A DNA stretch of 64,000 nucleotides from an uncultured Granulosicoccaceae bacterium (lineage in GTDB: Bacteria > Pseudomonadota > Gammaproteobacteria > Granulosicoccales > Granulosicoccaceae). Under the pieces are notes generated by a model that saw only the letters and a list, made by a program, of their open reading frames with translations, was not told where the DNA came from and ran no database searches. How positions within the stretch are numbered: position 1 is the stretch's first letter; every line of letters starts with the position of its first letter. The DNA is taken from positions 1 through 64,000 of the forward strand of contig CALFCF010000030.1 of assembly GCA_937951345.1 (NCBI GenBank), read 5' to 3'. The position numbers were made by a program, and so were the translations under genes. Positions 9,101 through 16,270 of this stretch are shown here, in pieces.

Positions 9101-9230
9101 GGCGATAGTCTGCCTGGATGCCTGAGCGCGATGACCAGGCGATAATTAAGGCCAGCAATGTCAGAGCCGCCAGTATCAGCTTGGTCAGGTAGGATTTCTG
9201 ACTGGGGGAATTCAACAGATCGTCGATCAT
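6111..9230 (-). CDS. Membrane-anchored long coiled-coil protein with C-terminal OmpA/MotB domain
   Basis: The 1039-residue protein has a short cytoplasmic N-terminus, one membrane segment near residues 17-34 (LILAALTLLALIIAW), about 850 residues of predicted coiled coil, and a C-terminal OmpA-like peptidoglycan-binding domain. That domain shows RIEGHTDSIP, SNWELSVARAANAV and a terminal ALNRRIEVVV, as in MotB and OmpA proteins. The coil includes an alanine-rich 11-residue repeat (GAQAVADAEAA type) and nearly identical 35-residue repeats (DLSGQLDSANTMIDEL start), equal to five heptads. The architecture suggests an inner-membrane anchor reaching across the periplasm to peptidoglycan. The specific function is unknown. 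GGATGGAG precedes the ATG, supporting the start. A terminator lies downstream. Confidence 0.88.
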   Translation of the reverse strand: MIDDLLNSPSQKSYLTKLILAALTLLALIIAWSSRSGIQADYRLSQQEVGSLQAELQEREVAIQGGQEEIQSLNLKVAELNESGTEAAQAGEALTSERDSLSAQLLDLQAALQSQQEMSANFESEREAASQQLGLLNQQLAEQEAALSDTSEVDQLKTSIEDLLAVNTDTTEVDILTSQISELEAQLRQANSNSAASGAQALADAEAAGAQAVADAEAAGAQAIADAQAASDAKLGEMQSQHDAAIEQLRADNEAKLAELQAGFDEQIAAAEQAANERMEDLRVQNSLLTREAGVLEGKLSMQTQGFLQNPDNASLLQPLIDEHTAESEAMLAEKDGQLSSLSAELEEAKLGFSSADTAAKEAENKVAELETKVAELQATIDEAGGATASAEQELASLQAREVALQAELDGLRKTVEGLDSANAEIDGLNAKVSDLEAQLGTAQTTSDTDKTELETFKVMYDTDVASLNQQIEDLRGANDGLLAKIGEQEESAAGATADLEKEVELLKTQQADLNRATGQLNTLLGDAESQLALLGTQKDDVSNAADQLNSLLGNVEAERDGLGEQLVEANVRIGELEGMNGELTAKLGEVETAGSGIAAELKAANTRIGELDADNTELTAKLADLEASGGDLSGQLSSANTMIDELKGSNADLTVKLGELEASGGDLSGQLDSANTMIDELKGTNADLTAKLGELEASGGDLSGQLDSANTMIDELKGTNAELTAKVGELEASGGDLSGQLDSANTMIGELNSQLDSSNAMVADLKTSTGDLNAKIGELEGINIDLTSQLTDANAKLSEAEGAQQTLDASVSDLEQQLAAAKDAASARQQEADANAELAKQLQGQIGAEQSRASEQTALAQNLAERVASLQNELNQAVNSQNDDSEAQSLRSSLIQSLQSNGVDDPQVEVRADNSVGINLRSESLFASGRARLSADGRQLMERVSAVLRGFPENQIRIEGHTDSIPVTGQLQQVFPSNWELSVARAANAVNFMQNQGGIDPDNLSASGFGEFRPVAGNDTREGRALNRRIEVVVSPVQ
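6991..7350 (-). repeat. 105-bp in-frame tandem repeats coding 35-residue coiled-coil units
   Basis: The string GTGTTGGC recurs at 6991, 7096, 7201 and 7306, giving a period of exactly 105 bp. The second and third units are nearly identical at DNA level; the outer ones are more diverged and the last is partial. Each unit codes 35 residues (five heptads) in the coiled coil of the OmpA-domain protein, so copy changes would keep both reading frame and heptad phase. Confidence 0.9.
8541..8640 (-). repeat. 33-bp in-frame repeats coding an Ala-rich 11-residue unit
   Basis: Three consecutive 33-bp units code GAQALADAEAA, GAQAVADAEAA and GAQAIADAQAA within the coiled-coil protein. An 11-residue (hendecad) period also fits a coiled coil. 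Boundaries are approximate. Confidence 0.8.
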
Positions 9231-9859
9231 TACTCCATCCTTTGTCTGCCCCGCAGGGCTTGGTGAATTTGCGGTTTTATCTAGCTAGATATCGTAACCG
9301 AACGCGGTATCAGTCACAATCTGATCGATCGGACAATTTACAAATATTGGCTTACCGAAGAATCAAACCGGATAAAACTGGAAGCGCAAGGTACTTCAGC
9401 GTCCATTAAACAACTTCTTACAACAAATAAGTCAATAAAAACGTTGATTTTCAACGCACCTACGGTGTTTAACAATTGTTTGATCATTACTGGCGAGGTG
9501 GCAGATATGGATGCAGAATTCACCTTACGCCTGCATTCGAGTACACGGACACGTGGAAGAATTCTCGCGCAGATTGTAAACTAGTGTTTATATCGCAACG
9601 CTCGTTGTATCGCTGCGGTCCGGGTGTATCGACAGGATTCGTACTACTTGGTATTACGCAAGTACGCTCGTTCGGCAGCGCTAATGGTACCAACCCGGAT
9701 TGCCAGCAACCTCAACCGCGTTAAGTGACGCAACCAGGTATTAATCCTGGTAGCAGTCGCGGTGGCAATTTAACGCCTGTTTTAGCGAGCTACGACGCAC
9801 TGTCGTCGCAACCGTCAATATTCAGCGGATTCTTCAGCCAACAAGGCAAGTATCTGCGT
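9231..9859. other. Intergenic region between divergent genes
   Basis: About 490-630 bases lie between the minus-strand coiled-coil gene and the plus-strand MtaB-like gene, depending on the start used for the latter. It is AT-richer than its surroundings around 9400-9480 and should hold both promoters. Reading frames here (for example 9476-9724) have no ribosome site or recognisable product. I see no RNA gene. Confidence 0.4.
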
Positions 9860-11497
9860 GTGACCCGGAGCACTCATAAAGTGCGTGTCTACTTCGGCCT
9901 GTTAGGCTGTCGCTTGAATGAAGCCGAAAATGAACGCTGGCGCGACCAGTTCGAATCCGCCGGCTGCACCATCAGCACATCCGCTCTGCAAGCGGACCTG
10001 ATTGTATTCAATAGCTGCGCGGTGACGTCAGAGGCCGTACGCAAAACCCGCCAGTCAGTAAACCGTCTGCGTCGCGATAACCCGTCGGCCAAAATAGTGG
10101 TCAGCGGATGTGCCGTCTCGCTAACCGGTGCATCAGGTTATCAACCCTCAACGCGCAGCACTTCTTGTGACAGTTCTGCGGACGGTTCTTCGGACACTAA
10201 CGCGCCTGCCTGCGTTGATCTGGTCGTTGCCAATTGCGACAAGGACCACCTCGCGGCAACCACTCTCGCCACCCTTTTCCCTGATCATCACATCAAGCCG
10301 GCACAGGCAAACAAAGATGTTGCATGCGGTTCTACGAACGCAACAGAAACTGAAACACCTAACAACCATTCGCGCACAAACTCAGGCACAAACCTGAACA
10401 GCCTTTCCTATCCGGTTTTTCCTTTACGCATTGACAGTTCAAGCGTTGAAAGCAGAACGTCACAGGCTGAAAAGAACGATGCAACGGCGACTCAATCCAT
10501 TCGTCAAAAACAACGTGCTTTTTTGAAAATCCAGGATGGTTGCCGGTACAAATGCACTTACTGCATCGTGACACAAGCACGCGGCGAAGAGCGCAGCCAG
10601 AGTATCCAGGCACTTGTTAACGAAGTACACGCCATGGAAAGCAATGGGGTACAGGAAGTTGTTTTGACCGGTGTGCATGTCGGTGGCTATGGTTCTGATA
10701 CAGGGGAATCGTTGGCATCACTTGTCAAGGCATTGCTCAATGACACTTCCATACCACGTATTCGTTTTGCATCTGTTGAACCCTGGGATCTTGAGCCAGC
10801 GATGCTGCAACTGTTTGACAACAAACGCCTGATGCCGCACATGCATTTACCGTTGCAAAGTGGAGCTGACGGGGTACTGAAGCGCATGGCCCGGCGATGC
10901 CGGACAGCAGATTTTAAAACGTTGGTGCAAACACTTCGGGATCAATATCCGGATTTCAATGTCACAACAGACGTCATCGTCGGATTTCCTGGCGAAAGTG
11001 ACATCGAATGGCAGCAGACATTGGCATTTGCTGAAGAAATGGCGTTCGGGCACATCCACGTGTTTCCTTTTTCCGCGCGTACCGGCACTCACGCAGCGAA
11101 GCTGCCAGGTCAGGTTGATCCGGTGGTGAAGAAAGCACGGGCTAAACAGTTAAGGCGGCTTGCTCGAGATTGCCGCCGCAGTTATCTGGAAACGTTTGTT
11201 GGCCGTACGATGGATATTCTGTGGGAAAGCGGCAAAACAACGAGCACTAACAAGAAACAACCCGGCAGTACTTACGCATCGACCGCGCACAGGTATCAAG
11301 GCTACACAGCGAATTTTCTGCGCGTTTTTGTCGATTTACCGGATCGATCAGACGCGACTGCCGGGAATCACGCTGAATCGCTGCAAAACAAAATACTGCC
11401 CGCGACGATCACCGGCCTCGCCGAGGACAACCCATCCGATCAATACGCCATGCTGTCGGCTAAAATCGAGCTGCAATCGCCTTGTTTGGAAATATAA
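9860..11497 (+). CDS. mtaB: MtaB-like tRNA t6A37 methylthiotransferase (radical SAM)
   Basis: This is a methylthiotransferase of the MiaB/RimO/MtaB group. It carries the N-terminal UPF0004 domain with three cluster cysteines (LLGCRLNEAE, FNSCAVTSEAVRKTRQ, VVSGCAV), then the radical SAM motif CRYKCTYC, followed by QEVVLTGVHVGGYG and HLPLQSGADGVLKRMARR. The LGCRLNEAE and TGVHVGGYG motifs favour the MtaB branch, which adds methylthio to t6A37 of tRNA. It is longer than usual because of Ser/Thr/Asn-rich, low-complexity inserts between the two cluster regions (roughly 10130-10500) and a linker near 11230-11300. I place the start at GTG 9860, which gives a leader of normal length; the frame is open from a GTG at 9725. 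The family call is firm, the subfamily somewhat less so. Confidence 0.85.
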   Translation: MTRSTHKVRVYFGLLGCRLNEAENERWRDQFESAGCTISTSALQADLIVFNSCAVTSEAVRKTRQSVNRLRRDNPSAKIVVSGCAVSLTGASGYQPSTRSTSCDSSADGSSDTNAPACVDLVVANCDKDHLAATTLATLFPDHHIKPAQANKDVACGSTNATETETPNNHSRTNSGTNLNSLSYPVFPLRIDSSSVESRTSQAEKNDATATQSIRQKQRAFLKIQDGCRYKCTYCIVTQARGEERSQSIQALVNEVHAMESNGVQEVVLTGVHVGGYGSDTGESLASLVKALLNDTSIPRIRFASVEPWDLEPAMLQLFDNKRLMPHMHLPLQSGADGVLKRMARRCRTADFKTLVQTLRDQYPDFNVTTDVIVGFPGESDIEWQQTLAFAEEMAFGHIHVFPFSARTGTHAAKLPGQVDPVVKKARAKQLRRLARDCRRSYLETFVGRTMDILWESGKTTSTNKKQPGSTYASTAHRYQGYTANFLRVFVDLPDRSDATAGNHAESLQNKILPATITGLAEDNPSDQYAMLSAKIELQSPCLEI

Positions 11498-11691
11498 TAC
11501 AAGAACTCCCGCTTTTTCAGATTTATCCGAGCTGCCACTGACGCGACAGGCAACGGAATTGCACGGTATGACAGGTTGGCCGTTGAGCGCCCTGTAATAA
11601 ACAGAGCGACATAGGAGAGGCATTAGTCGCGACTGACAGGACCACGCACCCTATGCCATTGACCCCGTGCAATCGGTAATTAGAAAGTTCT

Positions 11692-11713
11692 GCTGCGGCA
11701 AAACCGCCGCAGC
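11692..11713 (+). terminator. GC hairpin between mtaB-like gene and aceE
   Basis: An 8-bp perfect stem (GCTGCGGC, loop AAAACC, GCCGCAGC) lies 195 bp after the methylthiotransferase stop and about 55 bp before aceE. There is no long T tract behind it. It may end the upstream transcript or act in the aceE leader; the sequence does not decide. Confidence 0.45.
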
Positions 11714-11768
11714 TTGATTGTGGAAACAATCTGCGAACTATCAACATTCATTGATTTAGAAGGTACCT

Positions 11769-14459
11769 ATGACACAAGCCGAGCAGAATAGCCGCGCCAC
11801 ACAGGCAGCTTCAACGGATGCAGATCCGCAGGAAACGCTTGAATGGCTTGACGCACTGGAGGCGGTCATTGAGCAGGAAGGACCGGAACGCGCGCATTTT
11901 CTGCTTGAACAATTAATAGATAAATCAAGACGTTCCGGAATAAACCTACCGTACAATGCGAGTACTGGGTACGTTAATACGATACCGCCTCATCTGGAAG
12001 TTCGTAGCCCGGGAGATTCTGAAATCGAACAGCGTCTGCGCGCCATGATTCGCTGGAACGCGACCGCGATGGTTCTGCGCGCCAACAGAGACGGTGCCGA
12101 TCTGGGTGGACACATATCCACCTTCGCTTCAGCGGCCACTTTATACGACGTCGGATTCAACCACTTTTTTCATGCACCCACACCCGATCACGGTGGTGAT
12201 GTGGTGATGGTTCAGGGCCACTCAGCTCCAGGAATTTATGCGCGTTCCTACCTTGAAGGGCGTTTGAGTGAAGAAGATCTGGATGGCTTCCGCCGAGAAG
12301 TCGATGGCAACGGTTTGTCGTCTTATCCCCACCCGTGGCTTATGCCTGAATACTGGCAATTCCCAACTGTCTCGATGGGTTTCTGTTCGCTAACCGCGAT
12401 TTATCAAGCCCGCTTTATGAAATACCTGCAGCATCGCAGCCTTGCAAAAACCGATAACCGCACTGTTTGGGCTTTTCTCGGTGACGGTGAAATGGATGAG
12501 CCGGAATCGCTGGGTGCGATTTCACTTGCCGGTCGCGAGAAGCTCGACAACCTGGTGTTTGTGGTCAACTGTAACCTGCAGCGACTCGATGGACCGGTGC
12601 GTGGCAACAGTAAAATTATTCAAGAACTCGAAGCTGTCTTCCGGGGTGCCGGCTGGAATGTACTTAAAGTCGTGTGGGGTTCATATTGGGATCCACTGCT
12701 GGCAAAGGATACCAGCGGCAAACTGCAACAGCTGATGTTAGAAACCGTTGACGGTGAGTATCAGAACTTCAAAGCACGTGGTGGTGCCTATACCCGCGAG
12801 AAATTTTTTGGCAAATATCCGGAAACCCGAGCACTGGTTGCCAACATGTCGGATGAAGATATCTGGCGGCTTAATCGTGGTGGTCACGACCCGCATAAAT
12901 TGTATGCCGCCTACCACGCTGCTCAGGAACACCAGGGACAACCGACGCTGATACTGGCTAAGACTGTTAAAGGCTATGGCATGGGAGAGTCCGGTGAAGG
13001 CACAAACGCCACTCATCAACAAAAGAAGATGGGTATCGAGTCGCTCAAAGAAATGCGCGACCGCTTCCATATTCCACTGACTGACAAACAAGTGGAAGAT
13101 CTGGAATATATCAAACCCGAACAGGACAGCATTGAAATCAAGTACCTGCAAGAGCGACGTAAAGCGCTCGGTGGTTACTTACCGCAGCGAAACAAGTTTG
13201 CCAAACCGCTTGAAATTCCACCGTTATCCGATTTTCAATCAATACTTGACGGTTCAGGTGATCGTGAAATGTCCAGCACCATGGCATTCGTGCGGTTGTT
13301 AACTCTGCTAACCCGCGATAAAAAAATAGGCAAAAACGTGGTGCCGATCGTTCCGGATGAAGCACGCACTTTCGGCATGGAAGGTATGTTCCGTCAACTC
13401 GGTATTTATTCCTCCGTTGGGCAATTGTACGAACCACAGGATCGTGACCAGATCATGTACTACAAGGAGGATAAGTCAGGGCAAATTCTTGAAGAAGGAA
13501 TCACAGAGGCTGGTGCGTTTTCGTCATGGCTTGCAGCGGCGACTGCGTACAGCACACACGGCGTGAACATGATTCCGTTCTACATCTATTACTCCATGTT
13601 CGGGTTTCAGCGCATCGGCGACCTTGCGTGGCTTGCCGGAGATATGCGTGCCTGCGGATTTCTGATTGGTGGTACTGCCGGGCGCACCACCCTGAATGGT
13701 GAAGGACTGCAACACGGTGACGGTCAAAGTATGGTACTTGCCAACATCATACCCAACTGCAAGTCCTACGACCCCTGTTACGCCTACGAAATGGCCGTCA
13801 TTATCCATGACGGCATGAAACGCATGTTCGAGCAACAGCAAAGCCTGTTCTACTACATCACTGCGATGAACGAGAACTACACACACCCGGCAATGCCCAC
13901 GGGTGTCGAGGAAGGCATCGTGCGCGGTATATATCCATTACGCAAATCACAGGCGACAATGAAGCAACGCGTAAAGTTACTCGGATCAGGTACGATTCTG
14001 CGTGAAGTCCAGGCTGCCGCCGAGATGCTCGAAGCTGATTGGGGCATTGCAGCGGATGTGTTCAGTGTCACCAGCTACAACGAACTGGCACGCGATGGTA
14101 GTGACACGAAACGCTGGAACATGCTCAATCCAGCCGAGACACCCCGCGTGCCCTACATTACGCAGGTACTTGGTGACTCCAACGATCCGGTGATCAGTTC
14201 AACTGACTACATGAAAGTGTATGCGGACCAGGTGCGCGAATATATTCCCGGCACGTTTATGACGCTTGGCACTGATGGCTTCGGTCGCTCAGATACGCGC
14301 GCTAAGCTGCGCGACTTCTTCGAAGTCGATAGACGTTATGTGGCTGTTGCGGCGATACATGCGTTGGCTGAGGACAACAAACTGCCAAGCAGTAAAGTTA
14401 ACGAGGCGATTAAGCGTTATAACATAGACGCTACCAAACCCAATCCGGTAACGCTGTAG
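11769..14459 (+). CDS. aceE: Pyruvate dehydrogenase E1 component (homodimeric type)
   Basis: The thiamine-diphosphate enzyme decarboxylates pyruvate and hands the acetyl group to the lipoyl arms of E2. Its 896 residues match the single-chain E1 typical of gammaproteobacteria. Visible signatures are GDGEMDEPESLGAI with VVNCNLQRLDGPVRGN (the GDG...NCN thiamine-binding motif), MVQGHSAPGIYARSYLEGRL near the N-terminus, GYGMGESGEGTNATHQQKK, and GTAGRTTLNGEGLQHGDGQS in the pyrimidine domain. AGAAGG is spaced five bases before the ATG. It is the first gene of the aceE-aceF-lpd cluster; aceF starts 14 bp after its stop. I see no PdhR-type operator that I would defend in the 270-bp leader. Confidence 0.97.
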   Translation: MTQAEQNSRATQAASTDADPQETLEWLDALEAVIEQEGPERAHFLLEQLIDKSRRSGINLPYNASTGYVNTIPPHLEVRSPGDSEIEQRLRAMIRWNATAMVLRANRDGADLGGHISTFASAATLYDVGFNHFFHAPTPDHGGDVVMVQGHSAPGIYARSYLEGRLSEEDLDGFRREVDGNGLSSYPHPWLMPEYWQFPTVSMGFCSLTAIYQARFMKYLQHRSLAKTDNRTVWAFLGDGEMDEPESLGAISLAGREKLDNLVFVVNCNLQRLDGPVRGNSKIIQELEAVFRGAGWNVLKVVWGSYWDPLLAKDTSGKLQQLMLETVDGEYQNFKARGGAYTREKFFGKYPETRALVANMSDEDIWRLNRGGHDPHKLYAAYHAAQEHQGQPTLILAKTVKGYGMGESGEGTNATHQQKKMGIESLKEMRDRFHIPLTDKQVEDLEYIKPEQDSIEIKYLQERRKALGGYLPQRNKFAKPLEIPPLSDFQSILDGSGDREMSSTMAFVRLLTLLTRDKKIGKNVVPIVPDEARTFGMEGMFRQLGIYSSVGQLYEPQDRDQIMYYKEDKSGQILEEGITEAGAFSSWLAAATAYSTHGVNMIPFYIYYSMFGFQRIGDLAWLAGDMRACGFLIGGTAGRTTLNGEGLQHGDGQSMVLANIIPNCKSYDPCYAYEMAVIIHDGMKRMFEQQQSLFYYITAMNENYTHPAMPTGVEEGIVRGIYPLRKSQATMKQRVKLLGSGTILREVQAAAEMLEADWGIAADVFSVTSYNELARDGSDTKRWNMLNPAETPRVPYITQVLGDSNDPVISSTDYMKVYADQVREYIPGTFMTLGTDGFGRSDTRAKLRDFFEVDRRYVAVAAIHALAEDNKLPSSKVNEAIKRYNIDATKPNPVTL

Positions 14460-14473
14460 AGAGGGATGGTGGA

Positions 14474-16183
14474 GTGAGTAACATGGATATACGCGTACCC
14501 GACATCGGCGATATCGATTCTGTCGAAGTGATTGAAGTTCTGGTTTCAGTCGGTGATCACATCGCCATCGACGAATCTGTGATTACCGTTGAAAGCGATA
14601 AAGCCAGTATGGAAGTACCGGCGAGCGCAGCCGGTATTGTCACATCATTGGCGGTGGACATCGGCGCTACCGTTAAACAAGGCGATTTGATCGCGGTGGT
14701 CGATGCCGCATCTGGCACTGGCGTTAACAGTGATGCATCAGATGAAAATCTCAAGGACAGTAATGGCAAATTGACAAATGGCAGCGGCAGCACCAGCGGG
14801 AGCGGCACAACAACCGATACAGCTACAGTTGGCAATGCCGCCGCGGTTCAAACTGTCGTAGTACCCGACATTGGTGACAGTGCACAGGTTGAAGTCATTG
14901 AAATACTGGTTAGTAAAGGTGACGCGGTAGCACTTGAGCAATCGCTGGTGACGCTCGAATCAGATAAGGCCAGCATGGAAGTTCCCTCTCCTGTTGCCGG
15001 CACAGTTGAAGAGCTTCTGATCAATATCGGGGATCAAGTAGCACAAGGCAGTGCGCTTGTGACAGTACTTGAAAGCGCTAATGCGTCCGCCACGCACACT
15101 ACGGTTGCTGCAGAGCCACATGCACGCACAAAAACGCAATCAGTCTCGAGCACACCCGGGCACAACGATGCGGCACCGCATGTGTCTGCCGAGCCACCTG
15201 CTAATACACTCTCACCCGGCGCACGAGCACCTTCACCGACGGCACATATCAACACGGGTGGTAGTACTATCCATGCCAGTCCGGGCGTGCGTCGATATGC
15301 TCGCGAGCACGGTGCGGATCTCGCACTGATAACCGGTACGGGTAGAAAATCACGCATTCTTAAAGAGGATGTGATCGGGTTTATCAAGCAATCAATGGAA
15401 GCTGCCTCGAGCAGCTACCGTGGCAGCGGAATTGATGGCGGCGGATCAGGAATTCCTGCGGTTCCTGATATTGATTTCAGCAAATTCGGTGAGATCGAAC
15501 GCGTAGCACTCGGACGAATCAACAAGATCTCAGCGCGCAATCTTCATCGTGCCTGGTTGAACGTGCCGCACGTCACGCATCATGACGATGCTGATATCAC
15601 TGAAATGGAAGCGTTCAGGAAGGCATTGAAAAGTGAATCGCGCGACGGTGATCCGCGAATTACCGGCCTCGCCTTTCACATGAAAGCATTGACACAAACG
15701 CTTAAAGCGTTTCCCAAATTCAACACGTCTCTAACGTCTGACGGCGAATCGTTAATTCAGAAACACTACTACCACATCGGTATTGCAGTCGACACACCAC
15801 ACGGACTGGTAGTGCCGGTATTCCGGGATGTCGATCGAAAAACAATCAGCGAGCTTGCTGCCGAAATGCAGGATGTCAGTCAGCGGGCACGTGACAAAAA
15901 GCTCAAACCCGATGAGATGCAGGGTGCAAGTATGACTATTTCAAATCTGGGTGGAATCGGTGGCACCGCGTTCACGCCAATTGTTAATACACCCGAAGTC
16001 GCCATTCTCGGTTTGGCACGAGCACGCATGCAACCGGTATGGAACGGCTCGGATTTCACTCCCCGACTGATGTGCCCGGTAGATTTAAGTTACGATCATC
16101 GCGTTATCGATGGCGCGGCGGCTGCCCGGTTTGTTGCCCAATACTGCAAAACGATTAGTGACGTTAGACGTTTGCTTATCTGA
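14474..16183 (+). CDS. aceF: Dihydrolipoamide acetyltransferase, pyruvate dehydrogenase E2
   Basis: This is the core of the pyruvate dehydrogenase complex, moving acetyl groups from E1 to CoA. Two lipoyl domains lie at the N-terminus, with lipoylation lysines in VESDKASMEVP and LESDKASMEVP, each followed by a Ser/Thr/Gly/Ala/Pro-rich linker. A peripheral subunit-binding domain follows (SPGVRRYAREHGADLALITGTG), then the catalytic domain with HYYHIGIAVDTPHGLVVPV, TISNLGGIGGTAFTP and the active-site YDHRVIDGAAAARF. The start is a GTG with GGATGGTGGAG in front; an ATG three codons later is the alternative. At 569 residues with two lipoyl domains it is shorter than the three-lipoyl E. coli enzyme; the third lipoyl domain of this complex is carried on Lpd. 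Confidence 0.97.
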   Translation: MSNMDIRVPDIGDIDSVEVIEVLVSVGDHIAIDESVITVESDKASMEVPASAAGIVTSLAVDIGATVKQGDLIAVVDAASGTGVNSDASDENLKDSNGKLTNGSGSTSGSGTTTDTATVGNAAAVQTVVVPDIGDSAQVEVIEILVSKGDAVALEQSLVTLESDKASMEVPSPVAGTVEELLINIGDQVAQGSALVTVLESANASATHTTVAAEPHARTKTQSVSSTPGHNDAAPHVSAEPPANTLSPGARAPSPTAHINTGGSTIHASPGVRRYAREHGADLALITGTGRKSRILKEDVIGFIKQSMEAASSSYRGSGIDGGGSGIPAVPDIDFSKFGEIERVALGRINKISARNLHRAWLNVPHVTHHDDADITEMEAFRKALKSESRDGDPRITGLAFHMKALTQTLKAFPKFNTSLTSDGESLIQKHYYHIGIAVDTPHGLVVPVFRDVDRKTISELAAEMQDVSQRARDKKLKPDEMQGASMTISNLGGIGGTAFTPIVNTPEVAILGLARARMQPVWNGSDFTPRLMCPVDLSYDHRVIDGAAAARFVAQYCKTISDVRRLLI

Positions 16184-16270
16184 TCAAATGACAGATTACG
16201 ACGTACAGACACTGCTTAACCAGTCTGCCAGCAGAGCGATTTTTCCACCCGTGGACTGCACAGAAACCCT

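Noticed and set aside
9476-9724. An 82-codon plus-strand frame before the MtaB-like gene.
   Set aside because: Starts without a ribosome site and shows no recognisable sequence; more likely part of the divergent upstream region.
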